In this document: piece after piece, positions 53,063-62,533 of the stretch
Numbering within the stretch: the first letter of the stretch is position 1
Layout of the letters: each line of letters begins with the position of its first letter
Assembly (NCBI RefSeq): GCF_050529585.1
Contig: NZ_CP172882.1
Coordinates: 496,001 to 560,000, forward strand
Source: Enterococcus_D sp050529585
GTDB lineage: Bacteria > Bacillota > Bacilli > Lactobacillales > Enterococcaceae
DNA length: 64,000 nucleotides
Direction: 5' to 3'
The notes under the pieces: generated by a model
What the model was told of the DNA's origin: nothing
What the model saw: only the letters and a program-made list of their open reading frames with translations
Database searches by the model: none
Position numbers and translations under genes: made by a program

Positions 53063-53152
53063 TGCCGAAAGGCTAGGACAATGGAGGTCTTGTGAAGCGT
53101 GTCAGATCCGGAAGGAAGCAGCACTAAGCAGGAGTCTCCATGTGTCTGATTT
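53063..53152 (+). ncRNA. ffs: signal recognition particle RNA (small bacterial type)
   Basis: The conserved apical loop GTCAGATCCGGAAGGAAGCA is present (53101-53120), flanked by pairing arms AGGACAATGGAG / CTCCATGTGTCT, and a T run ends it. TATACT at 53051 is a -10. It binds Ffh to target membrane proteins. End points are approximate. Confidence 0.92.
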
Positions 53153-53221
53153 TTTTTTGCCTTTTTACGGGATACCAATAGAATCAGCTGTTTATATAGA
53201 AGATGTTCAATAAAATGACAT

Positions 53222-53258
53222 AGTGAACCTAGGATATAGGATCCCAGGTTTTTTTTGT
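53222..53258. terminator. terminator of the ArAE-family gene
   Basis: AACCTAGGAT / ATCCCAGGTT hairpin with T run on one side and A residues on the other. Confidence 0.55.
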
Positions 53259-53767
53259 TATGCTTTTTTTGCGTCTTTTTTTGGAAACACAGGCAAAAAT
53301 CGATTCACCAAAATCGCCACACCCATCCCAATGAAGCTATCGATCACACGGTTAAAGGCATAGACATAGGATTCAGTCTGAGGAACCATGAATAAGATAG
53401 TCAATAACGTTGCACATGCCCCCACAGTTCCTTCGTTGTAATCGAATTTGACCAAAAGTGCAATCATGCACATGATCACCAATGGAATAGCGATGACTTG
53501 CACGATAGGTGTGAACCCAAAATATTTAAAAATGGCAATGCAAATGACAGATGCCAGTGCACCAAATGTGTTGCCGGCAATGCGGTGTTTGCCATATTTC
53601 AAGGTATTCTGGTGGTCTTCGCGTAAGGTGAAAACAGCCGTGATCGTAGACACAACATAGGTTTCTCGTTGCAATAGAAAACTGATCAAAATACAAATAA
53701 AGACGCTGATACCGGTTTTTAAGTTGCGTAAGCCGAATGTTAAGCCGAAAATGTTCAATCGGTTCAT
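53258..53767 (-). CDS. FUSC/ArAE-family small membrane protein
   Basis: 169 residues with about four to five spans, GLRNLKTGISVFICILISF and KYGKHRIAGNTFGALASVIC (charged loop with RxxGNxxG), as in the short N-terminal domain proteins of the aromatic acid exporter family. Substrate unknown. Confidence 0.82.
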   Translation of the reverse strand: MNRLNIFGLTFGLRNLKTGISVFICILISFLLQRETYVVSTITAVFTLREDHQNTLKYGKHRIAGNTFGALASVICIAIFKYFGFTPIVQVIAIPLVIMCMIALLVKFDYNEGTVGACATLLTILFMVPQTESYVYAFNRVIDSFIGMGVAILVNRFLPVFPKKDAKKA

Positions 53768-53985
53768 CCTTTCATCATAAAATAAGTGACAAAGGTTTAT
53801 TATAGCACAGTTGAAAGGTTCTTTTGGGGTGTTTTTTTTGTAAGCGATACACCTCCTTCAAGGGTGATCAAAGAAGCCTCTCAGTCATTATTCGAAGAAT
53901 TTATAGCTGATTTGTAGTAAAATTGGGACAGATCATTGTTATCAGAGTTGTCCTTAGAAAAGGGACGGTTGGAAAGAGGCTGCTT

Positions 53986-55365
53986 ATGGAAAAAATAACC
54001 ATCATTCACACCAATGATATCCATTCACATTTGGAAAATTGGCCTAAAATACGACGTTACTTGGATCAACGACAAAGGGAAGCTGTTTCTATCGATGAAT
54101 CAGTTTTCACAGTCGACTTGGGAGATTTTGTTGATCGTTGGCATCCGCTGACCGAAGCGACCAATGGGCAAGGCAATGTTGATTTGATGAATCAAGGGCA
54201 CTATGATGCAGTCACGATCGGCAACAATGAAGGGGTTGGTAATCCCAAAGAAGACTTGCAACATCTTTATGACTTGGCGAACTTTCCAGTGGTATTAGGG
54301 AATTTATTCGATAAGAAAGATCTCCAACCGCCGAAATGGGCGCAAGACTATCACATCGTCGAAAGCAAAATGGGCACAAAAATTGGGTTGATCGGCTTGA
54401 CCGCACCGTTTCCTTTGACGTACGCGCCAAATGGTTGGGATATCCGGGAGCCGATGGAAATTTTACCTTCATTGGTTGCCCATGTGCGGCCCAAAGTAGA
54501 TGTACTGGTATTGATGAGCCACCTTGGTATCAATGCTGATCGTGAAATTGCCGATCATTTTCCTCAGCTGGATGTCATTTTGGGTTCCCATACCCATCAT
54601 CTATTCGAACATGGCGAAAGGATCAATGGGGTTCAAATTGCGGCTGCGGGAAAATTTGGCATGTACATTGGTGAAGTGGAAGTGTTGTTGACGGATGACC
54701 ACAGAATCCAAGGGAAGTCGGCACGGGTGATCCCAACGGCTGCTTTGATGGCTTTCCCACAAGACGAAGAAGAAATCAACGGCTACTTATCGATTGGTCA
54801 TCGTTTATTACGGGCCAACCAAGTGGCGGTATTACCGGAAACATTGACCGTAGCGCCTAGTGCACATTCATTGATCGAAGAAGCTTTATTGGCTTTGTGC
54901 GCTGAAGGAAAGACGGAGGCAGCAGTATTAAACACGGGCTTATTTTTAGGCGACTTGCCAGCGGGGATTCTGGACCAAGACCAACTCCACACCATACTGC
55001 CTCATCCAATGCACTTGATCAAGGTGACATTGACGGGGGACAATTTGATTCGTATGGTCTTGGAGATGGAAAAAAATCGTGCATTTTTACGGCGGTTCCC
55101 GATTGTCGGTATGGGGTTTAGGGGGAAAATATTTGGAGAACTTGTCTATCAAGGCATCCAATATGATCAAACCAACCATCAAGTGCTGTGGCAGAATCGT
55201 CCTGTTGATCCTGACCAACACTATACCGTCACACTTGTTGACCACTATCTATTTATTCCCTTCTTTCCCACGATCGAGATTGCAGGTACAGTTGAATTTT
55301 TATTTCCAGCATTTATTCGTACAGTTGTCGGAAACTATCTAGGCAAGAAGTATCCGTTACAATAA
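53986..55365 (+). CDS. 5'-nucleotidase/2',3'-cyclic phosphodiesterase-like metallophosphatase (YunD type)
   Basis: 459 residues from the ATG at 53986 (GAAAGAGG upstream). Metallophosphatase motifs: IHTNDIHSHLENW, VDLGDFVDR, TIGNNEGV, VLVLMSHLG, ILGSHTHHL. The C-terminal 5'-nucleotidase domain begins near residue 285. No signal peptide, so it acts in the cytoplasm, as B. subtilis YunD does. The long 5' extension of the frame has no ribosome site. Confidence 0.88.
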   Translation: MEKITIIHTNDIHSHLENWPKIRRYLDQRQREAVSIDESVFTVDLGDFVDRWHPLTEATNGQGNVDLMNQGHYDAVTIGNNEGVGNPKEDLQHLYDLANFPVVLGNLFDKKDLQPPKWAQDYHIVESKMGTKIGLIGLTAPFPLTYAPNGWDIREPMEILPSLVAHVRPKVDVLVLMSHLGINADREIADHFPQLDVILGSHTHHLFEHGERINGVQIAAAGKFGMYIGEVEVLLTDDHRIQGKSARVIPTAALMAFPQDEEEINGYLSIGHRLLRANQVAVLPETLTVAPSAHSLIEEALLALCAEGKTEAAVLNTGLFLGDLPAGILDQDQLHTILPHPMHLIKVTLTGDNLIRMVLEMEKNRAFLRRFPIVGMGFRGKIFGELVYQGIQYDQTNHQVLWQNRPVDPDQHYTVTLVDHYLFIPFFPTIEIAGTVEFLFPAFIRTVVGNYLGKKYPLQ

Positions 55366-55452
55366 AAGCCAGTGTCTTTGGTATTTGCACGCAAATCCAC
55401 GACTATCATTGCAGCATAAAACAAGGTATAATAAGCAACAGGTGGTGAAAAG

Positions 55453-56067
55453 ATGACCGAAAAACAAACAATCACAGATGAAATCACATCTGTACTTGAA
55501 GAAATTATAGAAGAACCAGAAAAACAGCCCAAAAAAGGCGAACTGGTTACTTTGTTGACGGAAGATGAAATCATGATCGGTAACCGACAGTATAAAGTGG
55601 TGGTCAATTATCGCGATGGTTTCGACCCTGAAAAATTGGGGGAGCGTTATAGTGAAGTTTTGGCACGTTATGATTACATCGTCGGGGATTGGGGCTATGA
55701 GCAATTACGCTTGAAAGGTTTCTTTGATAAAGATAATCGCAAAGCATTGCCAGATCAACGCATCGATATGTTAGAAGACTATCTTTATGAGTACTGCAAC
55801 TTTGGTTGTGCTTATTTTGTGATTCAACGCATCGGCGGAAAGAAAGAAAAAAGTACGACGCGTCGTCGCAAGAAAAAGCCAGCTACGCAAAAAAATCAAA
55901 CACAAGCGGCACATATTGAAGAAAAACGAGAAACCGTGCCGAACAAAAAGGCAAAACCGACAATCAAAAATCGTAAACCAAAAGAAAATAAACCAAAGAC
56001 GACTGAAACAACTACAGTCAAAAAGAGCAATAAAAAAGAATTTACGATTCGACAAAGGGAAGAATAG
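55453..56067 (+). CDS. yutD: YutD-like protein (DUF1027)
   Basis: 204 residues. The family core is IGNRQYKVVVNYRDGFDPEKLGERYSEVLARYDYIVGDWGYEQLRLKGFF, read here at about 38-90, followed by DYLYEYCNFGCAYFVI. The Lys/Thr-rich C-terminal tail (from ~135) is an enterococcal addition and disordered. Function unknown; the yutD-yutF order is conserved in Bacilli. The stop lies just before the yutF start. Confidence 0.85.
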   Translation: MTEKQTITDEITSVLEEIIEEPEKQPKKGELVTLLTEDEIMIGNRQYKVVVNYRDGFDPEKLGERYSEVLARYDYIVGDWGYEQLRLKGFFDKDNRKALPDQRIDMLEDYLYEYCNFGCAYFVIQRIGGKKEKSTTRRRKKKPATQKNQTQAAHIEEKRETVPNKKAKPTIKNRKPKENKPKTTETTTVKKSNKKEFTIRQREE

Positions 56068-56068
56068 C

Positions 56069-56839
56069 ATGAGTTATAAAGGATATTTGATTGATTTAGA
56101 CGGAACGATCTATTTAGGGAAAGAACCAATTCCGGCAGGTAAACGATTTGTAGAATCGCTGCAAGACAAAGGACTCCCTTTTTTGTTCGTGACCAATAAT
56201 ACGACTCGATCACCAGAAGTGGTTGCTGATCGATTGGCTACGGAGTTTGACATCCATGTTGGTCCAGAAACGATCTATACAGCAAGTTTGGCAACAATCG
56301 ATTTTATGAAGGATGATGCCAAAGGCAAGAAAGTCTTTGTGATTGGCGAAGCGGGCTTGATCGATTTGATCTTGGCTGCAGGCTTTGAATGGGAAGAAAC
56401 CAATCCTGATTATGTAGTAGTGGGCTTAGACAATGATGTGACGTATGAAAAATTTGTCTTGGCGACATTGGCGATCCAAAAAGGTGCCACGTTCATTGGT
56501 ACCAATCCTGACAAAAACATTCCGACAGAACGTGGATTATTGCCAGGTGCTGGCGCACTGATCGCGATGGTGGAAACAGCAACACAAACACCGCCGATTT
56601 TTATCGGTAAACCTGAAGCGATCATTATGGACAAAGCGGTAAATCGTATTGGGTTGAACAAAGATGAGGTTATTATGGTTGGAGATAACTATGAAACGGA
56701 TATTTGTTCGGGCATTCGCAATGGAATCGACTCTTTGCTCGTGCTTTCGGGCTTTACCCCAAAAGCAGCTGTTCCGATGCTGCCGGTGGCTCCGACTTAT
56801 GTGCTGGACTCCCTCGATGAATGGGATTTTAACCAATGA
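56069..56839 (+). CDS. yutF: NagD-type HAD phosphatase (YutF)
   Basis: 256 residues from the ATG at 56069 (AAAGGGAAG upstream). HAD motifs: LIDLDGTIYLG (nucleophile Asp9 and Asp11), FVTNNTTRS, and MVGDNYETDI near the C-terminus; a type IIa cap lies between. It hydrolyses small phosphates such as nucleotides or sugar phosphates. It overlaps the following membrane gene by 4 nt. Confidence 0.9.
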   Translation: MSYKGYLIDLDGTIYLGKEPIPAGKRFVESLQDKGLPFLFVTNNTTRSPEVVADRLATEFDIHVGPETIYTASLATIDFMKDDAKGKKVFVIGEAGLIDLILAAGFEWEETNPDYVVVGLDNDVTYEKFVLATLAIQKGATFIGTNPDKNIPTERGLLPGAGALIAMVETATQTPPIFIGKPEAIIMDKAVNRIGLNKDEVIMVGDNYETDICSGIRNGIDSLLVLSGFTPKAAVPMLPVAPTYVLDSLDEWDFNQ

Positions 56840-57477
56840 AAAAACAGATTTGGCTTGAACGTCTAGCGTATCTCTGTTTATTTCTATTTTTGATCAGCCT
56901 TGCCATCACGATCACGATCAACTTTCGTCCGTTATATTGGTTTGATGTGCATTATTTAAACATTTTAGACGCTACGACTGTCTCGCAGGATGTCTTGCAC
57001 AAAAACTATGGGATGTTGTTGGATTTCTTGAACAATCCCTTCAACCATACGTTGGCATTGCCAGATTTTCCAATGTCAGCTGCAGGCGCAGGACATTTCT
57101 ATGATGTCAAAAAGTTGTTTTTGTTGAACTATGCCGTGATGATTCTCACAGCACTGCCAAGTATTTGGCTGATCATCCGTTTTTGGAAGAAGCGGCAGCA
57201 ATGGCGCTTGATTCGTCCATTCCAATGGGGCATGCTGATGCCAATCTTTTTCGGTTTTTTGATGGCCATTGGCTTTGATCGATTTTTTGTGACTTTTCAT
57301 GAAATCTTTTTTAGTAATGATGACTGGTTGTTTGATCCGCGAACGGACCCTATCATCAATGTCTTGCCGGAAAGCTTCTTTATGCATTGTTTTATTTTGT
57401 TTTTTATTTTGATAGAACTCTTTTTCTTTGCCTTTTATCTTTGGGGCAAGAGAAGTTTGAAGAAGCGTCCCGTATAA
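56836..57477 (+). CDS. TIGR01906/DUF1461 membrane protein
   Basis: 213 residues with about four spans. The periplasmic-side segment FNHTLALPDFPMSAAGAGHFYDVKKLF is a family signature. Commonly follows yutF in lactic acid bacteria; function unknown. Confidence 0.85.
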   Translation: MKKQIWLERLAYLCLFLFLISLAITITINFRPLYWFDVHYLNILDATTVSQDVLHKNYGMLLDFLNNPFNHTLALPDFPMSAAGAGHFYDVKKLFLLNYAVMILTALPSIWLIIRFWKKRQQWRLIRPFQWGMLMPIFFGFLMAIGFDRFFVTFHEIFFSNDDWLFDPRTDPIINVLPESFFMHCFILFFILIELFFFAFYLWGKRSLKKRPV

Positions 57478-57486
57478 AGGATAATA

Positions 57487-57530
57487 AAAAAAACACTTCA
57501 GCAGTCTTGTTTGATGCTGAAGTGTTTTTA
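57487..57530. terminator. bidirectional intrinsic terminator
   Basis: AAAACACTTCAGCA pairs with TGCTGAAGTGTTTT. Confidence 0.85.
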
Positions 57531-57531
57531 T

Positions 57532-58041
57532 TTATTGGGTAATATAATGGGACTTGCTAGGATGCTGGTGGGCCAGACGGCTAGCAGCAGATGCGGCGAT
57601 CGCGCCGACAATATCGTCTAAAAATGTATGGACCCGAGGGCCATCGTGCCGGTTCAACTCTTTTAAGATACCGGGTTTTACTTTATCGATATAGCCATAA
57701 TTGGTAAAGCCGATCGAACCATAAACATTGACGATCGACAAGGCCAAGATCTCATCGATGCCGTAAAGCCCTTCATCGTCTTTCACGATTTCTTGTAGCG
57801 GATGCAATAGCTGGTTTTCTTCGGCTAAAATATCCAATTGGATCCCAGTCAAAATCGTGTTGTGGACTTCACGTTTGCCAAGTACCGCATTGACACTGTC
57901 GACGCACATCTCTAAAGTGATGTCTTCGATATAGTCCTTTTGCAAAAACATCACCAATTCACCAATATCTTGCATAGATACACCGCGGTCCGCCAATAAT
58001 TCCCGTGCTTTATCTTCTAGCGTTTTATTCTCTAATACCAT
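57532..58041 (-). CDS. phosphatidylglycerophosphatase A-family protein (YutG-like)
   Basis: 169 residues from the ATG at 58041 (GGAGGGAAG upstream). GIDEILALSIVNVYGSIGFTNYGYIDK and the C-terminal FLDDIVGAIAASAASRLAH are typical of the PgpA-like fold of YutG proteins; the substrate of this subfamily is not settled. Confidence 0.85.
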   Translation of the reverse strand: MVLENKTLEDKARELLADRGVSMQDIGELVMFLQKDYIEDITLEMCVDSVNAVLGKREVHNTILTGIQLDILAEENQLLHPLQEIVKDDEGLYGIDEILALSIVNVYGSIGFTNYGYIDKVKPGILKELNRHDGPRVHTFLDDIVGAIAASAASRLAHQHPSKSHYITQ

Positions 58042-58125
58042 AATCTTCCCTCCAATATGATTTTTTGAACAAGTAAAATTGTTGGAAATACACAATTATT
58101 CGTCATGACACATCGACTTCTATCC

Positions 58126-59103
58126 TTATTCTTTAAAAAGACTCGTGCTGTGGGCAGGCTGTGTGCGCGTCTTAGGATCGATAAAGTGCAGGGCATTATT
58201 CACTGCTGTTGGTGCTTCACCGAATCCAGTTGCAATCAAATCGACTTTGCCATCATATACTGCCACGTCACCGCAACCATATACACCAGGAATCGACGTG
58301 CGCATATCAGATCCAACAAACACACCTTGTCGATTGCTTTTTAGCCCCCAGTCTTTGATATTCAAAGTGGATGAAAAGCCATAGTTGACGATCAATGCAT
58401 CTAAATTCAAGGAAACCGTTTCTTCTCCTTTGACTTGCTGCAGTGAAAGACCGTTCAATCGTTGATCGCCTTGAATATCTTGAATCACGTAAGGCGTCAA
58501 GACGTTGACGGAAGATGCTTTCAGTTTATCGACACTATGTTCATGGGCCCGAAATTCCGCCCGACGATGGATCAAGAACACTTCGCTGGCAATCGGCTCT
58601 AACATCAACGCCCAGTCAATGGCAGAGTCGCCGCCGCCGGCAATCGCAACTTTTCGGCCAGCATATTTCATCAAATCAGTGACAAAATAATCCAATCCAT
58701 AGCCTTCAAAACGTGCTGCATCTGGAAAAGTCAATTTTCGTGGTTGAAAAGAACCGTTGCCTAATGCAAGAATGACAGCTTTCGAGTAATGTGTCGTTTT
58801 ATCTGTGGTGATCTCAATGTAGTCTTCTTGTTTCTCGATGTGTAAAACCGTTTCTTCTAAACAGTATTGATGGTTGAATGTCGTTAACTGTTTTTCTAGA
58901 TTTTGAACTAAGTCGCCTGCTTTGATTTTCGGATAACCAGGGATGTCATAAATATATTTTTCAGGGTATAACGTGGCCAATTGCCCCCCTAATTGTGGTA
59001 AACTATCGATCAATTTGGTTTTTGCATTGCGCATACCGGCATAGAAGGCTGCGAACATACCGCTAGGACCCGCACCAATGATCGTGATATCAAAAATATC
59101 CAT
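58126..59103 (-). CDS. ferredoxin/flavodoxin-NADP+ reductase, type 2 (YumC)
   Basis: 325 residues from the ATG at 59103 (AGAGGAAT upstream). FAD motif IIGAGPSGMFAAFYAG, then GGQLATLYPEKYIYDIPG. NADP motif AIAGGGDSAIDWALML, and the C-terminal VYGCGDVAVYDGKVDLIATGFGEAP. No CxxC, which separates it from thioredoxin reductase. It keeps low-potential electron carriers or flavodoxins reduced. Confidence 0.92.
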   Translation of the reverse strand: MDIFDITIIGAGPSGMFAAFYAGMRNAKTKLIDSLPQLGGQLATLYPEKYIYDIPGYPKIKAGDLVQNLEKQLTTFNHQYCLEETVLHIEKQEDYIEITTDKTTHYSKAVILALGNGSFQPRKLTFPDAARFEGYGLDYFVTDLMKYAGRKVAIAGGGDSAIDWALMLEPIASEVFLIHRRAEFRAHEHSVDKLKASSVNVLTPYVIQDIQGDQRLNGLSLQQVKGEETVSLNLDALIVNYGFSSTLNIKDWGLKSNRQGVFVGSDMRTSIPGVYGCGDVAVYDGKVDLIATGFGEAPTAVNNALHFIDPKTRTQPAHSTSLFKE

Positions 59104-59245
59104 GTGATTCCTCTTTTCTACACTTGTATAGCTGTTGGCTTGATGCATTCTTTCGAATAGTTTCATTATAGCAAAGATTATTGAAACTAGCATTTTTTCA
59201 ATTTTCTGCTATCATGGATTTATGATAGAGAAGGAGGAGTTAGTT

Positions 59246-59833
59246 GTGTCTGAATTTCCACAGTTAGCATTAGAAAAACAAACTGGCCATCAAGCAGTCA
59301 TCAAAACAAATCGTGGGGATATCGTTGTTCAATTATTCCCAGAATTGGCACCTAAAACAGTGAAAAACTTTGTCGAATTGGCGAAAAAAGGGTATTACGA
59401 CGGCATTATTTTCCACCGCGTTATCCCTGATTTTATGATCCAAGGTGGCGATCCAACCGGTACGGGTATGGGTGGCGAAAGTATTTATGGTGGTAGTTTT
59501 GAAGATGAGTTTTCAAAAGAGTTGTTTAATTTGCGCGGTGCATTATCCATGGCGAATGCCGGCCCAAATACAAATGGCAGTCAATTTTTCATCGTCAATA
59601 ACCAAAATGTGCCAAGCAATATGCTAGGCCAATTAGAAGGTGCTGGCTATCCAGCAGAAGTGATCGAAGCTTATAAAGCTGGCGGTACACCTTGGCTAGA
59701 CTTCCGTCATACTGTTTTTGGACATGTGGTTGAAGGTCTATCTGTCGTAGATGAAATTGCAGGCGTGCAACGTGGACCACAAGACCGTCCAGTGCATGAT
59801 GTCGTGATCGAAACAATTGAAATCACTGAATAA
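59246..59833 (+). CDS. cyclophilin-type peptidyl-prolyl isomerase
   Basis: 195 residues from the GTG at 59246, which AAGGAGGAG precedes; the ATG at 59222 lies before that site. Catalytic-site signatures: FHRVIPDFMIQGGDPTGTG, NGSQFFIVN, and the HTVFGHVVEGL end region. It is cytoplasmic and assists folding. A terminator follows. Confidence 0.95.
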   Translation: MSEFPQLALEKQTGHQAVIKTNRGDIVVQLFPELAPKTVKNFVELAKKGYYDGIIFHRVIPDFMIQGGDPTGTGMGGESIYGGSFEDEFSKELFNLRGALSMANAGPNTNGSQFFIVNNQNVPSNMLGQLEGAGYPAEVIEAYKAGGTPWLDFRHTVFGHVVEGLSVVDEIAGVQRGPQDRPVHDVVIETIEITE

Positions 59834-59837
59834 TCCA

Positions 59838-59878
59838 CAAAGAAACCCAATTGCTTGGCAATCGGGTTTTCTTTTTTT
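59838..59878. terminator. intrinsic terminator
   Basis: AAACCCAATTGC / GCAATCGGGTTT hairpin with a long T run. Confidence 0.8.
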
Positions 59879-61058
59879 ATTGTCTATCGATTGTTTGGAA
59901 CGCCTTTGCGATTTGCTGCAGCGCTTGGGTAAGGATAGTTCTAGAACAAGCGAAATTCAAGCGCATATGCTGACTGCCATGAGGACCAAAGATCGTTCCT
60001 TGATTCAAGACAACGTTGGCTTCCTTGATCAAGACTCTTTGCAGCTGATTGTCTGATAATCCGTAGGCAGAAAAATCAAGCCACATCAAATAGGTGCCTT
60101 CAGGCATTTGAAAGCGAATCTCTGGCAACTCTTTTTGCAAGAAGTTGCGCACAAAATCTGCATTTTTTGACAGATAAACCAGCAATTCTTCTAGCCAAGG
60201 AGTACCATCTCGATACGCAGCTTCCGTTGCCACCGCGCCGAATGTATTGATTTCACCTTGTACATTTCGTTCTTGTGCTTCGACAAAGCGTTTGCGTAAC
60301 GTAGGGTCTTTGATAAATACCATCGAATTTTTGATACCCGCCAAGTTGAATGTTTTGGTAGCAGAAGTCAAAACCAATGAAAAAGCAGTGAAGCTTGGAT
60401 CGACAGTCTGAAAAGATGTAAATATATGTGGGGCAAAGACGATATCTTGATGGATCTCATCGCTGACCACAATGACTTGATGTTTTTGACATAGCAAGCC
60501 AATGGTTCTTAGTTCTTCTTTTGACCATACGCGACCACCTGGGTTATGCGGGTTGCAAAGAATAAATAGTTTCACGTTATTATCAATGATTGTTTTTTCC
60601 ATAGAAGCAAAATCAATTTCGAAGTGACCATTTTTTTCCAGCAAAGGTTCACGGACCAACTGGCGCTGGTTGCGAATGACAACATCAGCAAATGGATGAT
60701 AGACCGGATCATGGATCAGTACAGCATCGTTTTCCTGCGTGTAACTTTGTAAAGCCAATGCCAAGCTAGGCACAACACCACTATTGAATAAAATGTCTTC
60801 TTTTTCTAATGTATAGCCATGACGGGTTTTCTGCCAGTCAATAATAGAACGGTAAAGTGAGTCAGGAAATATGCTATAACCATAAATCCCCTTAGCAACG
60901 ATTTCTTGTAATGCTTTGGTGACAGGTTCAGGTGCCAAAAAGTCCATATCTGCCACCCACAAAGGCAGCAAATGATCACTTTTATACATCTCTTTTATCG
61001 CATCCCATTTCACACTATTGGTACCAACGCGGGGTTGGACTTTATCAAAATCGATCAT
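59877..61058 (-). CDS. MalY/PatB-type PLP enzyme (cystathionine beta-lyase)
   Basis: 393 residues from the ATG at 61058 (GGAGGGATATTG upstream). PLP Lys in TSATKTFNLAGIKNS (near residue 235), LCNPHNPGGRVWS and VVSDEIHQDIVF are fold type I, MalY subgroup. It splits cystathionine or cysteine conjugates to thiols, pyruvate and ammonia. Confidence 0.92.
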   Translation of the reverse strand: MIDFDKVQPRVGTNSVKWDAIKEMYKSDHLLPLWVADMDFLAPEPVTKALQEIVAKGIYGYSIFPDSLYRSIIDWQKTRHGYTLEKEDILFNSGVVPSLALALQSYTQENDAVLIHDPVYHPFADVVIRNQRQLVREPLLEKNGHFEIDFASMEKTIIDNNVKLFILCNPHNPGGRVWSKEELRTIGLLCQKHQVIVVSDEIHQDIVFAPHIFTSFQTVDPSFTAFSLVLTSATKTFNLAGIKNSMVFIKDPTLRKRFVEAQERNVQGEINTFGAVATEAAYRDGTPWLEELLVYLSKNADFVRNFLQKELPEIRFQMPEGTYLMWLDFSAYGLSDNQLQRVLIKEANVVLNQGTIFGPHGSQHMRLNFACSRTILTQALQQIAKAFQTIDRQ

Positions 61059-61151
61059 CAATATCCCTCCTATAATCTGCAAGATTGGTTCTGATACTTC
61101 AAATCTACCACTTGTTCAAGTATAATAAAAGAGGAAAAGCGAGGAATGACG

Positions 61152-61532
61152 ATGAGCTATCAAATTGGAAACATTATAGAAGGAACAGTAACGGGCATTC
61201 AACCTTATGGGGCATTTGTTTCTTTAGATAAAGAAACGCAAGGATTGATCCATGTATCAGAGATTCAATCTGGCTTTACGAAGAATATCCACGAAGTCTT
61301 GCAGATTGGCCAAAAGATTCGCGTTCAAATTATTGATATCGATGAATATAGCCAAAAAATCAGTCTCTCACGCCGAACATTGGAAACCACATTTGTTCAA
61401 TCGCCCTTTAAAAGAAAACGATACTTTACCAATAAAAATAAGCGTATTGGTTTTCGTACGATCGAAGAGATTTTACCTGAATGGACAAGAGAAGCCAAAG
61501 AAATGTTAGAAAAAGAAACCAACAGCAGATAA
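61152..61532 (+). CDS. S1 RNA-binding domain protein (general stress protein 13 / CvfD-like)
   Basis: 126 residues from the second ATG at 61152, best placed behind GAGGAATG. S1 domain in residues 3-78: IGNIIEGTVTGIQPYGAFVSLD, GLIHVSEIQSGF, KISLSRRTLE. The C-terminal part is basic. Such proteins bind ribosomes or mRNA and influence virulence and cold growth in streptococci. Confidence 0.9.
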   Translation: MSYQIGNIIEGTVTGIQPYGAFVSLDKETQGLIHVSEIQSGFTKNIHEVLQIGQKIRVQIIDIDEYSQKISLSRRTLETTFVQSPFKRKRYFTNKNKRIGFRTIEEILPEWTREAKEMLEKETNSR

Positions 61533-61599
61533 TGGTGCATATTTTCTGAAAATGTGCTAAAATTATTTTGCAAACAAATGAATAACTGAGGTGGGTATT

Positions 61600-61962
61600 T
61601 TGGGATCCAAAAAAGTAGCAGGTACAGTTATGATGCACTTAGCAAATGGTTCGAAACGATTTTTGATGCACATGAATGAAGGCAATGCAGAACTAGCGTC
61701 AACAGATTTTTCAGAGGATAAAACCGGCTTGGCTACAATCCTACAATTATTCAAAGAGCGAATTCAGTTAGATGTTACAGCGATTGAACTCGTTGAATTA
61801 ACAAATGGCAACATTGATACGCAAAACATTCCATTATTTGTTTTTGAAACACAAGAAGCTGAACAAACACAACAATTGCCAGCAGGCTATGCGTGGGAAG
61901 AACCAAATACCTTCCGTAAAATCATTGAAGATTACGATATTGAAGGGGTGCCTTTCTTTTAG
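61600..61962 (+). CDS. conserved small protein of unknown function
   Basis: 120 residues from a TTG at 61600, set behind CTGAGGTGG; the GTG at 61591 lies inside that site. The sequence mixes GTVMMHLANGSKRFLMHM and a C-terminal GYAWEEPNTFRKIIEDYD. I do not recognise the family. Followed by a terminator. Confidence 0.65.
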   Translation: MGSKKVAGTVMMHLANGSKRFLMHMNEGNAELASTDFSEDKTGLATILQLFKERIQLDVTAIELVELTNGNIDTQNIPLFVFETQEAEQTQQLPAGYAWEEPNTFRKIIEDYDIEGVPFF

Positions 61963-61985
61963 CAAGTACCGATGAACCATCCATT

Positions 61986-62013
61986 CAAAGACCGCAAAAG
62001 CGGTCTTTTTTTT
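61986..62013 (+). terminator. intrinsic terminator
   Basis: AGACCGC-AAAA-GCGGTCT and eight T. Confidence 0.9.
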
Positions 62014-62050
62014 ATGGAAACGATTTTCGTAAAAAAAATGAAATATTTCC

Positions 62051-62079
62051 TTGACCGAATGTCAGAAGCATGGTAAATT
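62051..62079 (+). promoter_or_regulatory. possible distal rRNA promoter
   Basis: TTGACC, 17 nt, TAAATT. Confidence 0.4.
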
Positions 62080-62238
62080 TATCAACGTTGGCAAAACGCC
62101 GACGGGTCAAAAAATACTTTTCAAAAACTTTTGAAAAAGGGCTTGACCAAATGCAAAACAGATGATATTATAACTGAGTCGCAAAAATAAAACGATTAAC
62201 GGTTGTTGATATGACAACAAATTAATTGAAAAAAGTTG

Positions 62239-62267
62239 TTGACAAATAACAAATCATTTGTTATCAT
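62239..62267 (+). promoter_or_regulatory. rRNA promoter P1
   Basis: TTGACA, 17 nt, TATCAT. Confidence 0.75.
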
Positions 62268-62339
62268 AATGAAGTTGCTAAGGCAGCCGCAACGTTGTTG
62301 AAAAAAACAACGAGCGAAAAAAAACTTTTATAAAAAGTG

Positions 62340-62368
62340 TTGACAATCGCTTGTCACTCTGATATGAT
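62340..62368 (+). promoter_or_regulatory. rRNA promoter P2
   Basis: TTGACA, 17 nt, TATGAT. Confidence 0.85.
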
Positions 62369-62533
62369 ATAAAAGTTGCTAACGCAACAACGTAGACCTT
62401 TGAAAACTGAACAAAGCAAGCAAACGAACCAATGTGTAGGACGCTTCATTATATGAAGCAAATACATGCAAGCAATAGCTAGCAAAAGTTAATTTTTATG
62501 AGCTTAACGATCCTTTGGATCGTTCAAACAAAT

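Larger units (their letters stand above)
61963..62533. other. rRNA operon upstream region
   Basis: Apart from the terminator at its start it holds three promoter-like pairs (62051, 62239, 62340), a leader with the CTTTGAAAACTGAACAAAG stretch, and a hairpin AACGATCC/GGATCGTT at 62507-62525 that is probably part of the processing stalk. No protein gene is visible. Confidence 0.75.
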